A DNA stretch of 46,597 bases from Oscillospiraceae bacterium (GCA_020025535.1 JAHHRY010000010.1:1-46597); one strand, 5' to 3'; positions 24,910 to 33,809 are shown, numbered from the stretch's first letter. Notes: generated from the sequence alone by a model not told the origin. Numbers and translations: made by a program.

Positions 24910-25989
24910 ATGCTTTCAGAGCTCACAAATAAAACAATTCTGGTGACCGGTGCAGCCGGATTTATTGGCTCTAATCTGGTTTTGGAGTTGCTCAGGACTC
25001 AGTCTTCGGTTCGTGTGGTCGGCATCGATAATATGAACGATTATTACGATGTCTCCATTAAGGAATACCGCTTGCAGCAGATTGATGAAACGGCAGGCCG
25101 CCTGAATGCTTCCTGGACGTTTGCCCGGGGGAATATTGCAGATAAGTCTCTGATTGAGAGACTGTTTGACAAATACAAACCTGACATTGTGGTGAATCTG
25201 GCGGCGCAGGCCGGTGTCCGTTACTCGATAACCAATCCGGATGTGTATATGGAATCCAATGTCATCGGCTTCTACAATATTCTTGAAGCCTGTCGGCATT
25301 CCTACGACAATGGCCGAAAAGGTGTTGAGCATCTGGTTTACGCCTCCAGTTCCAGCGTCTACGGCTCTAACAAGAAGGTGCCCTATTCGACCGATGACAA
25401 AGTAGACAACCCTGTCTCGCTCTACGCCGCTACCAAGAAGTCAAATGAACTTATGGCACACGCCTACAGCAAACTCTACAACATCCCTTCCACGGGACTG
25501 CGGTTCTTTACTGTCTACGGCCCTGCGGGTCGTCCTGATATGGCTTATTTTGGCTTTACCAATCAGCTCCTGAAGGGGGAGACCATCCGCATCTTTAACT
25601 ACGGAAACTGCAAACGGGATTTCACCTATGTGGATGATATCGTAGAGGGCGTAAAGCGTGTTATGATGAAGGCTCCGGAGAAGAAAAACGGCGAAGACGG
25701 ACTTCCGATTCCTCCCTATGCGGTTTACAACATCGGTAACAACCAGCCGGAGAACCTGCTGGATTTTGTGACCATCCTTCAGGAAGAACTGATTCGTGCG
25801 AAAGTCCTTCCAGCCGACTACGACTTTGAGGCGCACAAGAAACTGGTGCCCATGCAGCCGGGAGATGTACCCGTTACTTATGCGGACACTTCTGCACTGG
25901 AGCGGGATTTTGGATTTAAGCCGTCCACCAGCCTTCGTGACGGATTGCGCAGATTTGCTGAATGGTACAAGATTTTTTACAAAATCTGA
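24910..25989 (+). CDS. UDP-glucuronate 4-epimerase
   Basis: The 359-residue short-chain dehydrogenase/epimerase has the NAD-binding VTGAAGFIGSN, the family hallmark NMNDYYDVSIKEYRLQQI, the serine region YASSSSVYG and the catalytic YAATKK (Tyr-x3-Lys). The NDYYDVSLKE-type segment is typical of epimerases that convert UDP-glucuronate to UDP-galacturonate. Its direct neighbour is ugd, which makes UDP-glucuronate. GAGGAAGG lies upstream of ATG 24910. Confidence 0.92.
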   Translation: MLSELTNKTILVTGAAGFIGSNLVLELLRTQSSVRVVGIDNMNDYYDVSIKEYRLQQIDETAGRLNASWTFARGNIADKSLIERLFDKYKPDIVVNLAAQAGVRYSITNPDVYMESNVIGFYNILEACRHSYDNGRKGVEHLVYASSSSVYGSNKKVPYSTDDKVDNPVSLYAATKKSNELMAHAYSKLYNIPSTGLRFFTVYGPAGRPDMAYFGFTNQLLKGETIRIFNYGNCKRDFTYVDDIVEGVKRVMMKAPEKKNGEDGLPIPPYAVYNIGNNQPENLLDFVTILQEELIRAKVLPADYDFEAHKKLVPMQPGDVPVTYADTSALERDFGFKPSTSLRDGLRRFAEWYKIFYKI

Positions 25990-26003
25990 TGGAGGAAGAA
26001 CAA

Positions 26004-27254
26004 ATGAGAGACTTTAAGGATTTGAAAATTGCAGTTGCCGGTACCGGCTATGTCGGAATGTCCATCGCAACACTGCTGGCTCAGCATCATCAGGTGACAG
26101 CCGTAGATATACTGCCTGAGAAGGTGGAGAAGATTAACAATCGGATTTCTCCCATTCAGGATGACTATATCGAAAAGTATCTGGCGGAAAAAGACCTGAA
26201 TCTGACTGCCACTTTGGATGCAAAGAGAGCTTACACGGATGCTGATTTTGTCGTCATTGCGGCTCCCACCAACTATGACAGCAAGAAAAACTTCTTTGAT
26301 ACTTCTGCCGTAGAGGCCGTGATTGAACTTGTAATCCAGTGTAATCCTGAAGCAATTATGGTAATTAAGTCGACCATTCCAGTTGGCTTCACAGCTGTTG
26401 TCCGTGAAAAATATCACTGCGACAACATCCTCTTCAGCCCGGAATTTCTGCGGGAGTCCAAGGCTTTGTACGATAATCTGTATCCCTCCAGAATCATTGT
26501 GGGTACGGATACCGAAAATGCAAGACTGGTAAAGGCGGCACACACTTTTGCGGAATTGCTTCAGGAAGGCGCAATCAAGGAGAATGTCGATACCCTGTTC
26601 ATGGGCTTCACCGAGGCCGAAGCAGTCAAGCTGTTTGCCAATACCTACCTGGCTCTGCGCGTTTCGTATTTCAATGAGCTGGATACCTACGCCGAAATGA
26701 AGGGCCTGAATACGCAGGAGATCATCAATGGTGTTTGCCTGGATCCCCGCATCGGTACGCACTACAATAACCCCTCCTTTGGCTATGGCGGCTATTGTCT
26801 GCCGAAAGATACCAAGCAGCTTCTGGCCAACTACCAGAATGTTCCGCAGAATATGATGTCTGCAATTGTGGAATCCAACCGTACCAGAAAAGATTTTATT
26901 GCTGATCGGGTTCTGGAATTGACAGGTGCTTATGAGGCCAACGATGAGTGGAGCGAAAGCAAAGAAAAGGAAGTCATTGTGGGAGTATACCGCCTGACAA
27001 TGAAGTCCAACTCCGACAACTTCCGTCAGTCCTCAATTCAGGGCGTTATGAAGCGCATCAAGGCGAAGGGGGCTACGGTAATCATCTACGAGCCCACGCT
27101 GGAGGATGGCTCCACGTTCTTTGGATCCAAAGTGGTGAATGATCTGGAGACCTTTAAGAAGCAAAGTCAGTCCATCGTGGCAAACCGCTATGACAGCTGT
27201 CTGGATGATGTCCGGAGCAAAGTCTATACCAGAGATATTTTTAAGAGAGATTAA
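26004..27254 (+). CDS. ugd: UDP-glucose 6-dehydrogenase
   Basis: The 416-residue enzyme oxidises UDP-glucose to UDP-glucuronate with NAD. The N-terminus has IAVAGTGYVGMSIATLLA; the middle has SPEFLRESKALYDNLYPSRI; the active cysteine is in FGYGGYCLPKDTKQLL. These match the short Ugd form rather than WecC. GGAGGAAG precedes ATG 26004; the gene starts 14 bases after the epimerase and is the last of the polysaccharide operon. Confidence 0.96.
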   Translation: MRDFKDLKIAVAGTGYVGMSIATLLAQHHQVTAVDILPEKVEKINNRISPIQDDYIEKYLAEKDLNLTATLDAKRAYTDADFVVIAAPTNYDSKKNFFDTSAVEAVIELVIQCNPEAIMVIKSTIPVGFTAVVREKYHCDNILFSPEFLRESKALYDNLYPSRIIVGTDTENARLVKAAHTFAELLQEGAIKENVDTLFMGFTEAEAVKLFANTYLALRVSYFNELDTYAEMKGLNTQEIINGVCLDPRIGTHYNNPSFGYGGYCLPKDTKQLLANYQNVPQNMMSAIVESNRTRKDFIADRVLELTGAYEANDEWSESKEKEVIVGVYRLTMKSNSDNFRQSSIQGVMKRIKAKGATVIIYEPTLEDGSTFFGSKVVNDLETFKKQSQSIVANRYDSCLDDVRSKVYTRDIFKRD

Positions 27255-27281
27255 ACGGAAGACGGATCTGTTTATAAATGG

Positions 27282-27338
27282 AACAGCACCCCATCTGCAG
27301 GACGGCATGGAACATGGCCCTGTGGATGGGGTGCTGTT
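27282..27338. other. Large imperfect hairpin after the polysaccharide operon
   Basis: A 13-bp perfect outer stem (AACAGCACCCCAT at 27282-27294 with 27326-27338) encloses a smaller imperfect hairpin. No T-run follows. It could be a transcript end structure or an intergenic repeat element; no second copy was seen in the window. Confidence 0.5.
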
Positions 27339-27425
27339 GATATCTGAGGGGACTTTGGAACGCTTTATATAAGCGGCTGAATTTGCAGGCACGTTGTTTA
27401 TAAAAATCGTTTTCGAACAGACATA

Positions 27426-27459
27426 CCCCCCTATGCAGAAAAGCATCTGCATAGGGGGG
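27426..27459. terminator. Hairpin terminator between ugd and rsmI
   Basis: CCCCCCTATGCAG pairs with CTGCATAGGGGGG around an eight-base loop, with a modest T-rich tail (ATTGTTTG) on the plus strand. It lies between convergent genes and could serve both. Confidence 0.7.
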
Positions 27460-27467
27460 ATTGTTTG

Positions 27468-28307
27468 CTATTCTTCTTCTGCCTGCAAAGCGGCATCGTA
27501 GACGACATTTTTGGGCAGATTCAATTCTTTGGCAGTCTGCTTGATGGCATCCTTGCGGCTCATGCCTTCCTCCACCAGCTCTGCGACTCTGACGGCAGCG
27601 TCATCGGCTGTGGGCAGATCGTGAACCTGCTCCGGTGCGCCGGCAATCACCAGTACAAATTCTCCCTTTGGCGGCTGCTGGGTGTAAAGAGCAATGGCAC
27701 CTCCCAGAGTGGTGCGAATTACCTCTTCGTGCAGTTTGGTAAGTTCCCGGCAGAGGCTGACAGGACGTTCACTGCCGAAAACGGAGGCCATGTCCTGCAA
27801 TGTGGTCAGCAATTTGTGAGGGGCTTCGTAGAAAATCATGGTGCGGGTTTCGTCCACAAGAGATTCCAGATGCTCCCTGCGGCTTTTTTTCGCTGTTGAG
27901 AGAAAGCCTTCAAAGCAGAAGCGGCCCGTGGACTGACCGGAAATGCTCAATGCGGTAATGACAGCGCAGGGCCCCGGAATGGCGCAGACGGTGACACCGG
28001 CTTCGGCGCACAGCTTCACCAGATCCTCTCCGGGGTCGGAGATGGCAGGACTGCCGGCATCGGAGACCAGAGCGCAGGTTTCGCCTGCCAGAATCCGATC
28101 CAGAATCACATTGCCCTTGGAGGCCTTGTTATGCTCATAGTAGCTGACAAGGCTTTTTTTCAGCCCCAGATGGTTCATGAGTTTTAAAGTTACCCGGGTA
28201 TCCTCGGCGGCAATAAAATCCGCTTCCTCCAGCGTCTGTCTGCAGCGGATGGAGATGTCTCCCAAATTGCCGATGGGGGTGGGAACGAGATACAGCATTC
28301 CGGCCAT
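27468..28307 (-). CDS. rsmI: 16S rRNA (cytidine-1402-2'-O)-methyltransferase
   Basis: The 279-residue tetrapyrrole-methylase-fold enzyme methylates the ribose of C1402 in the decoding centre. It starts LYLVPTPIGNLGDIS and has AAEDTRVTLKLMNHLG, SDAGSPAISDPG and AIPGPCAVITALSISG, all standard for RsmI. AGGAGG precedes its ATG. It follows trmN6 by nine bases on the minus strand. Confidence 0.97.
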   Translation of the reverse strand: MAGMLYLVPTPIGNLGDISIRCRQTLEEADFIAAEDTRVTLKLMNHLGLKKSLVSYYEHNKASKGNVILDRILAGETCALVSDAGSPAISDPGEDLVKLCAEAGVTVCAIPGPCAVITALSISGQSTGRFCFEGFLSTAKKSRREHLESLVDETRTMIFYEAPHKLLTTLQDMASVFGSERPVSLCRELTKLHEEVIRTTLGGAIALYTQQPPKGEFVLVIAGAPEQVHDLPTADDAAVRVAELVEEGMSRKDAIKQTAKELNLPKNVVYDAALQAEEE

Positions 28308-28316
28308 ATTGTCCTC

Positions 28317-29006
28317 CTAAAGATGATATAGTTTTCGGTATTCCTGAGAGGGAATGCCGTTTTTGTCAAATAAATACATTTCTTCCAGAATCAGACCGGG
28401 TTTGGCACCTTTGCGGCACTGCAGGAGAATCAGCGACACATCACCGCCTTCCTTGTGGCGGACGAGACGCAGACGCTTCGGCTCCAATCCGGCAGATACG
28501 GCGCAGGCACAAAGCTGCGCCAGCCGTTCGGGACGGTGGACAAGAAAAAAGTCGCCTCCGTATTTCAGAGCACGCTCTGCTGTGCAAAACAGTTCCTCCG
28601 GGGCGCAGCAATCCTCCCGCCTTGCGAGGGGGTGTGCCTGACTGGCAGGGCCGCCGGAAAAATAGGGGGGATTGGATACGCAGCAATGGAAGGAACCGGC
28701 CGGAAGCCGGGGCGCAACTGACCGCAGATCGGCGCATATACTGAACAATCGGTTCTGCAAGTTGTTGCGCTGAATATTCTGAAGTGCTGCCTGATGTGCT
28801 TTTTCGTTCAGCTCAATACCGGTGACGGTACAGCCGGGGTCAGAGGCGCACAGCAGCACGCCCAAAGTGCCGCAGCCGGAACCCAGATCCAGAACGCTGG
28901 CGTTTTTGGGCAGCTTCACAAAGCCGGACAAAATCATTGAGTCGGTGCTCAGGGGGAAGGATTCCTTCCCGGTGTCCAAAGTAAAACCGTTAGGCAGTTG
29001 TTCCAT
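28317..29006 (-). CDS. trmN6: tRNA1(Val) (adenine37-N6)-methyltransferase family protein
   Basis: The 229-residue Rossmann-fold methyltransferase has the SAM-binding VLDLGSGCGTLGVLLC, TGIELNE and the NPPY motif (VSNPPYFSGG) used for base amino methylation. It likely modifies a tRNA adenine. ATG 29006 is preferred over the ATG 15 bases upstream because GGAGG (29016-29012) lies five bases before it and nothing suitable precedes the other. With rsmI it matches a common Firmicutes pair. Confidence 0.9.
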   Translation of the reverse strand: MEQLPNGFTLDTGKESFPLSTDSMILSGFVKLPKNASVLDLGSGCGTLGVLLCASDPGCTVTGIELNEKAHQAALQNIQRNNLQNRLFSICADLRSVAPRLPAGSFHCCVSNPPYFSGGPASQAHPLARREDCCAPEELFCTAERALKYGGDFFLVHRPERLAQLCACAVSAGLEPKRLRLVRHKEGGDVSLILLQCRKGAKPGLILEEMYLFDKNGIPSQEYRKLYHL

Positions 29007-29021
29007 GGGAACCTCCGTCAT

Positions 29022-29060
29022 ATAAAATCAGCCTGTGCAACCCGGGACGGGTGCACAGGC
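29022..29060 (-). terminator. Hairpin terminator after the ferredoxin gene
   Basis: On the minus strand GCCTGTGCA pairs with TGCACAGGC (29060-29031) with an inner CCCG/CGGG stem, followed by TGATTTTATA. It lies between the ferredoxin gene and trmN6; the short T-run may allow read-through. Confidence 0.75.
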
Positions 29061-29080
29061 CAACTGCAGATTCTCAGGAA

Positions 29081-29251
29081 TCAGCACTCTTCGATAGCTT
29101 CGACAGGGCAGTTCTCGGCGCAGGAGCCGCAGCTAACACAGACATCAGCGTCGATGACGTACTTGTCGTCACCCTCGGAGATAGCCTCAACGGGGCAGTT
29201 CTCGGCGCAGGAGCCGCACTTGACACAAGCGTCAGTAATCTTGTAAGCCAT
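29081..29251 (-). CDS. 2[4Fe-4S] ferredoxin
   Basis: The 56-residue clostridial-type ferredoxin has two CxxCxxCxxxCP motifs, both embedded in the identical residues CGSCAENCPVEAI. It is a soluble low-potential electron carrier. ATG 29251 is chosen since GGAGGG lies eight bases upstream; the in-frame ATG at 29266 precedes that site. A 26-base exact repeat at 29106-29131 and 29193-29218 shows the internal duplication at DNA level. It has its own promoter and terminator. Confidence 0.96.
   Translation of the reverse strand: MAYKITDACVKCGSCAENCPVEAISEGDDKYVIDADVCVSCGSCAENCPVEAIEEC
29106..29218. repeat. 26-base direct repeat inside the ferredoxin gene
   Basis: The stretches 29106-29131 and 29193-29218 are identical and encode the two cluster motifs. 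The repeat units lie 87 bases apart (29 codons), as expected for a duplicated half-domain kept very similar. Confidence 0.85.
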
Positions 29252-29307
29252 GATGTTTCCCTCCATTAGTGTATATTTTCATCACGCCAGGTGATGAGCT
29301 AACACTC

Positions 29308-29335
29308 ATTCTAGCATGGATTTCAGAAATTGCAA
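29308..29335 (-). promoter_or_regulatory. Promoter of the ferredoxin gene
   Basis: On the minus strand TTGCAA (29335-29330) and TAGAAT (29313-29308), 16-base spacer. The leader contains a small CATCAC/GTGATG hairpin at 29279-29295. Confidence 0.65.
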
Positions 29336-29403
29336 TTCCTATTTTCAAATTTCTTCGTATATTTTTTTAAGCGGTTGGGGAGAATTGGCGGGAATGGGAG
29401 GGG

Positions 29404-31731
29404 ATGGATGTGCGTTACGATCAGGAAAGCTGCAATTTGATAACGGCCGCCGCCGACCGTGCCAGAGAAATGGGACATAGCTATGTGGGATCGGCGCATC
29501 TGCTTCTGGAGCTGACCCGCCAGACAGGCTGGATGGGGCAGATCCTGCGAAGCTTTGGTGCAGAAGAAGACCTGCTGCGGGATCTGACGGTGGTGTACTA
29601 CGGCCTGGGACATAGAGGACTGCCGCTTTTGCAGGGCTTTTCGGAGGATGCAAAGGAAATTCTGGAGGGAGCGGCCTGGGAGGCCCGGCACTGCGACTGC
29701 CGGGAAATCGGGAGTGGTCATATTCTGCTGGCGCTGACCAGACTGGAAAATACCACTGCGCAGGAACTGTTAAAACTTTGCCGTGTGGATACCAGAGAGG
29801 TGTTCACGCTGGCTGTGGAATATATGATGCTGGAAAAAGCATCAGCGGCGAAGCCGAAAAAGGAGGTATGTACTACGAAACTGTTGGAGCAATTCAGTGA
29901 GGATCTGATTTTAAAAGCGGCATCCATGGATCCGGTGATCGGTCGGGAGAAGGAAATTGATATGGTGGTGGGCATTCTGTGCCGCAAAAACAAAAATAAT
30001 CCGGCGCTGATCGGGGAGCCGGGAGTGGGAAAAACCGCCATTGCCGAAGGCTTGGCGCAGAGAATGGCCATCGGCAATGTACCGCCCCAGCTGAAGGATA
30101 AGCGGCTGGTAAGTCTGAACATGGCCAATCTGGTGGCAGGCACCAAGTACCGGGGCGAGTTTGAAGAACGACTTCGGGACGTGCTTGCGGAGATCCGCCG
30201 GTGCGGCGATGTGATTTTGTTTGTGGATGAAATGCATACCATCGTTGGTGCCGGTGCAGCGGAAGGAGCCATTGACGCTGCCAATATTCTGAAACCCGCG
30301 TTAGGTCGGGGAGAACTGCAGATGCTGGGTGCCACTACACTGACGGAGTACAGAAAGTATATTGAAAAAGACCCGGCTCTGGAACGGCGTTTCCGCCCGG
30401 TGATGGTGGAAGAACCCAGTAAGGAAAGCACCGTTGCGATTTTGCAGGCACTCCGTCCGGGCTTGGAACGGCACCACCACATCCGCATCACGGAGGAAGC
30501 GGTGCAGGAGGCGGTGCGATTGTCCACCCGCTATCTTCCGGATTTGTATCTTCCGGACAAGGCGATTGACCTTTTGGACGAAGGTGCGGCCAGAGCCAAA
30601 ATGGAAGAACTGCACCGCCTTGATTTTTCTCCCAGAAAAGAGCTGGAACTGGAGCTGCATGAAGCGGTGATGGAGAAACAGTTTGAAAAGGCTGCGGAAC
30701 TTCGGGACAGAATGCAGAAACTGGTACGGACAGGGGAGGGAAAACGCTCCCGGCTGGTGACCGGCGAAGATATTGCCTGGGCGGTTTCTGCCAGAACGGG
30801 GATACCTGTGGGAAAACTGACAGCCAGCGAACGGGAGCGGCTGCTTAATCTGGAAGAAATTCTGTCCCGGAAGGTGATGGGGCAGGAAAAGGCGGTGCAC
30901 GCCGTGGCAGAGGCAGTTCGCCGTGGCTTCTCGGGAATCCGTGACGAAAATCGTCCGGTGGTGAGTCTGCTGTTTACGGGTCCCACCGGCGTGGGCAAAA
31001 CGGAACTGTGCCGGGTGCTGGCGGAGGAAATGTACGGCAGCAAAGATGCCATGATTCGTCTGGATATGACGGAATATATGGAGAAACAGTCCGTTGCCCG
31101 TCTGATCGGTGCACCTCCGGGATATGTGGGCTACGAGGAGGGCGGCAAGCTGACAGAGGCGGTGCGGCGCAGACCCTACTGCCTTGTGCTGTTTGATGAG
31201 CTGGAAAAGGCACACCGGGATGTGACGGGAATCCTGCTGCAAATCATGGAAGAAGGAGAACTGACCGACTCTACCGGAAGAAAAGTCAGCCTGAAAAATG
31301 CCATCATCATTATTACTTCCAATGTGGGCGGAGAATTGCAGGGAGACGGCCTTGGCTTCCGCCCGGCCGGCAGAAACGGTGAAACGGAAAACGCACTGAA
31401 GCAGACCTTCTCACCGGAATTTCTGGGACGGCTGGATCAGATTGTGTATTTTTCCCCGCTGGAGCAGACGGCGGTGGAGGCCATTGCCGGAAAATATCTT
31501 TCCCAGCTTCGCCGCCGGGCAGAGGGTATGGGGATCAAACTGGAGTTGTCTGAGGAACTGGCCGGCTATTTTGGCGCACACTGCCGGAAAAAGGGAGGCG
31601 CCCGTCAGCTGCGGAGAATGGTGCAGGAAGAGCTGGAGGCACCCATTGCGTCTCTGCTGCTGAAAACTGCAAAAAAACCGGGGAAAATCCAGGTGGATTT
31701 GGAGCAGGGAAGCGTGCGCGTGCACAGCTGA
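29404..31731 (+). CDS. clpC: ClpC-type ATP-dependent protease ATPase subunit
   Basis: The 775-residue AAA+ unfoldase feeds proteins to ClpP. An N-terminal Clp repeat domain spans residues 1-145; D1 has Walker A GEPGVGKT (204-211) and VDE (274-276); a short UVR-like segment (421-437, EKQFEKAAELRDRM) replaces the long ClpB middle domain; D2 has GPTGVGKT (526-533) and DEL (598-600). LGF at 650-652 is at the position of the ClpP-docking VGF loop. The start is uncertain: ATG 29404 lies two bases after GGGAGGGG, while GTG 29410 is eight bases from GGAGG. It sits alone between ferredoxin (divergent) and the dcw cluster. Confidence 0.93.
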   Translation: MDVRYDQESCNLITAAADRAREMGHSYVGSAHLLLELTRQTGWMGQILRSFGAEEDLLRDLTVVYYGLGHRGLPLLQGFSEDAKEILEGAAWEARHCDCREIGSGHILLALTRLENTTAQELLKLCRVDTREVFTLAVEYMMLEKASAAKPKKEVCTTKLLEQFSEDLILKAASMDPVIGREKEIDMVVGILCRKNKNNPALIGEPGVGKTAIAEGLAQRMAIGNVPPQLKDKRLVSLNMANLVAGTKYRGEFEERLRDVLAEIRRCGDVILFVDEMHTIVGAGAAEGAIDAANILKPALGRGELQMLGATTLTEYRKYIEKDPALERRFRPVMVEEPSKESTVAILQALRPGLERHHHIRITEEAVQEAVRLSTRYLPDLYLPDKAIDLLDEGAARAKMEELHRLDFSPRKELELELHEAVMEKQFEKAAELRDRMQKLVRTGEGKRSRLVTGEDIAWAVSARTGIPVGKLTASERERLLNLEEILSRKVMGQEKAVHAVAEAVRRGFSGIRDENRPVVSLLFTGPTGVGKTELCRVLAEEMYGSKDAMIRLDMTEYMEKQSVARLIGAPPGYVGYEEGGKLTEAVRRRPYCLVLFDELEKAHRDVTGILLQIMEEGELTDSTGRKVSLKNAIIIITSNVGGELQGDGLGFRPAGRNGETENALKQTFSPEFLGRLDQIVYFSPLEQTAVEAIAGKYLSQLRRRAEGMGIKLELSEELAGYFGAHCRKKGGARQLRRMVQEELEAPIASLLLKTAKKPGKIQVDLEQGSVRVHS

Positions 31732-31828
31732 GGAAATTTATCTGTTTGCGTTTATATTAGAACAGACGTTCAAAAATACGGAATTTGACGTGTGTTGTAG
31801 ATTTTTTTCGAAAAATCTGCAAAAAAGA

Positions 31829-31857
31829 TTGATTTTTTGTTAACACATTGGTATACT
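31829..31857 (+). promoter_or_regulatory. Promoter of the dcw cluster
   Basis: TTGATT (31829-31834) and TATACT (31852-31857), 17-base spacer, directly upstream of the MraZ repeats. Confidence 0.75.
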
Positions 31858-31863
31858 GTGTTT

Positions 31864-31900
31864 AAATGGAGCAAAGTGGATGTAAAGTGGTGTAAAATGG
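31864..31900 (+). promoter_or_regulatory. MraZ operator: four tandem AARTGG repeats
   Basis: TGG cores at 31867, 31877, 31888 and 31898, each preceded by AAA/AAAG, repeat at 10-11 base steps, one DNA turn. They lie from the expected transcription start into the leader of mraZ, as for the known autoregulatory MraZ boxes. Confidence 0.8.
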
Positions 31901-31915
31901 AGGAGGTGAGGCGAA

Positions 31916-32344
31916 ATGATCGGTAAGTACCCGGCAAAGCTGGACGACAAGAATCGTCTGTTCGTGCCTGCAAAGCTCCGTGGAGAGCTTGGCAGCTCAT
32001 TTTATGTTACCCTGGGCGTGAACTGCGGTCGTAAATGCCTCACTGTTTACACGACTGCAGACTGGCAGAGCCTGAGTGAAAACTATAACAGTCTGCCCCT
32101 TTCTCAGCGAGGTGCAGCCACCAGCCTGATTTTTATCAATGCAGCTGAGTGCACTCCCGATAAGCAGTTCCGTTTTTCCCTGACCCAGAACCTGCTGGAT
32201 TTTGCAGGAATCGACCGGGATGTTGTAATCGTCGGTCGTGCCGGTCAGGCGGAAATCTGGGCAGCCGATGAATTTGCAGCCTTCGAGGCTGAGAACCTGA
32301 CGCCCGAAAAACTTCTGGCATCTCTGGAGGCAATCGGACTATGA
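31916..32344 (+). CDS. mraZ: Transcriptional regulator MraZ
   Basis: The 142-residue protein has two AbrB-like SpoVT domains: IGKYPAKLDDKNRLFVPAKLR at the N-terminus (described in parts: LDDKNR then FVPAKLR) and FRFSLTQNLLDFAGIDRDV near residue 82. MraZ forms a ring that binds repeats before its own gene and controls the division and cell wall cluster. GGAGG lies before ATG 31916. It overlaps rsmH by four bases. Confidence 0.97.
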   Translation: MIGKYPAKLDDKNRLFVPAKLRGELGSSFYVTLGVNCGRKCLTVYTTADWQSLSENYNSLPLSQRGAATSLIFINAAECTPDKQFRFSLTQNLLDFAGIDRDVVIVGRAGQAEIWAADEFAAFEAENLTPEKLLASLEAIGL

Positions 32345-33276
32345 GTGATTTTTATCATGTTTCCGTGCTCCTCGAAGAATGTCTGGAAGGTCTGAATATC
32401 AAACCCGACGGAATTTATGTGGACGGCACTCTGGGCGGCGCCGGACATTCCAGCCGCATTGCGGCAAAACTGACTACCGGCCGTCTGATCGGCATTGACC
32501 GGGATCCTGTGGCACTGAAAGCAGCAGGGGAACGCCTGAAGCCCTACGGGGATCGGGTGACGCTGGTGCATTCTAACTTCTGCGAAATCAGGCAGGTTCT
32601 TCAGGATCTGGGGATTGAAGCCGTGGACGGTATTTTGCTGGATCTGGGCGTCTCTTCCCCGCAGCTGGATGACGGAGAGAGAGGCTTTTCCTACATGGCG
32701 GATGCCCCGCTGGATATGCGGATGGACAGGGGAGATTCTCTGACGGCTCACGCAGTGGTCAATACCTGGTCGCAGGAAGAGTTGAAGCGGATTCTCTACG
32801 ATTACGGTGAAGAGCGTTATGCGCCCCAGATTGCGGCTGCGATCTGCCGCCGGCGAGAAGAGAAGCCCATCGAGACCACGTTGGAATTGTGCGATATTAT
32901 TCGCTCTGCCATGCCGGCAGCAGCCCTTCGGGAAAAACAGCATCCGGCAAAGCGCAGCTTTCAGGCTATCCGCATAGCCGTAAACGATGAGCTTGGCTCT
33001 GTGGAGAAAGTCATGAAGGACGCGGTTTCCTGTCTGGCTCCCGGCGGACGTCTGGCGATTATTACGTTCCATTCTCTGGAAGACCGGATTGTAAAGTGCG
33101 GCATGGCAAATGCGGCGAAAGGCTGTACCTGTCCGCCCAATTTCCCTGTCTGCGTTTGCGGAAAGAAGCCTCAGGTAAAGGTGCTGACCCGCAAACCCAT
33201 TGTTTCCGGCGACGAAGAGCTGGAACGAAACCCCAGAGCCAGAAGCGCAAAGCTTCGGATCTGTGAAAAGATTTAG
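32341..33276 (+). CDS. rsmH: 16S rRNA (cytosine-1402-N4)-methyltransferase
   Basis: The 311-residue enzyme methylates N4 of C1402, the same nucleotide modified by RsmI at 27468-28307. It has HVSVLLEECLEGL, the SAM-binding VDGTLGGAGHS, LLDLGVSSPQLD, MRMDRGDSLTA, and the family end RSAKLRICEKI. The ATGA overlap with mraZ shows translational coupling. Confidence 0.98.
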   Translation: MSDFYHVSVLLEECLEGLNIKPDGIYVDGTLGGAGHSSRIAAKLTTGRLIGIDRDPVALKAAGERLKPYGDRVTLVHSNFCEIRQVLQDLGIEAVDGILLDLGVSSPQLDDGERGFSYMADAPLDMRMDRGDSLTAHAVVNTWSQEELKRILYDYGEERYAPQIAAAICRRREEKPIETTLELCDIIRSAMPAAALREKQHPAKRSFQAIRIAVNDELGSVEKVMKDAVSCLAPGGRLAIITFHSLEDRIVKCGMANAAKGCTCPPNFPVCVCGKKPQVKVLTRKPIVSGDEELERNPRARSAKLRICEKI

Positions 33277-33326
33277 GAATGATTGTGAACAAGAATATAG
33301 AAGAATAAAGAGAAGGAGTATGCATC

Positions 33327-33809
33327 ATGGCATCATTGCAGCCTGATATTCAGTATGTGCAATTTTATATTGACGGCAATACGGCACGAAAGCTGGAAAA
33401 AGAGCCTGTCCGCAGACAGACTGTGCAGGCACCCGGAAAACGTCGTGTCAGCCGTGTTAACAGAAAAGTAGTAGCCATTGATCCGATTGCCCTGTGTGGA
33501 GTGGCGGCTGCTGTAGTGATGCTGTTTGCCATTGTGGCAGGTATTTTCAAGTATCAGAGCTACAGTCAGCAGGCACAGCAGATGGATTCCTATGTAACGG
33601 AGCTGCGGCAGCAGAACGCAGAACTGGAAAAAACATACAAGGACGGTTACAATCTCGAGGAAATCCGGGAATTTGCCGAATCCATCGGTATGGTGCCTGC
33701 GGAAGAGGCTGAAGAAATTCAGATTGAGGTACAGATGCCTCCGCAGGAGGAAACAAAAATGTCTGTCTGGGAATCGATTACTACATTTCTGGCAGGACTT
33801 TTTGCATAA
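33327..33809 (+). CDS. ftsL: FtsL-like division protein
   Basis: The 160-residue bitopic protein has a basic cytoplasmic part, one membrane helix at about residues 53-73 (ALCGVAAAVVMLFAIVAGI), and an extracellular coiled coil followed by NLEEIREFAESIGMVPA, which matches the FtsL/DivIC end motif. The cytoplasmic part is long for FtsL. Its position between rsmH and the division PBP supports the call. AAGGAG lies before the ATG. Confidence 0.82.
   Translation: MASLQPDIQYVQFYIDGNTARKLEKEPVRRQTVQAPGKRRVSRVNRKVVAIDPIALCGVAAAVVMLFAIVAGIFKYQSYSQQAQQMDSYVTELRQQNAELEKTYKDGYNLEEIREFAESIGMVPAEEAEEIQIEVQMPPQEETKMSVWESITTFLAGLFA

Noticed and set aside
29106..29218. Direct repeats as a possible CRISPR remnant.
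   Set aside because: Only two copies, inside a clear ferredoxin coding frame, spaced by whole codons; no cas genes.
31799..31818. AT-rich stem-loop (AGATTTTT/AAAAATCT) as terminator of clpC.
   Set aside because: The stem is almost only A-T pairs and is not followed by a T-run, so it is too weak to call.
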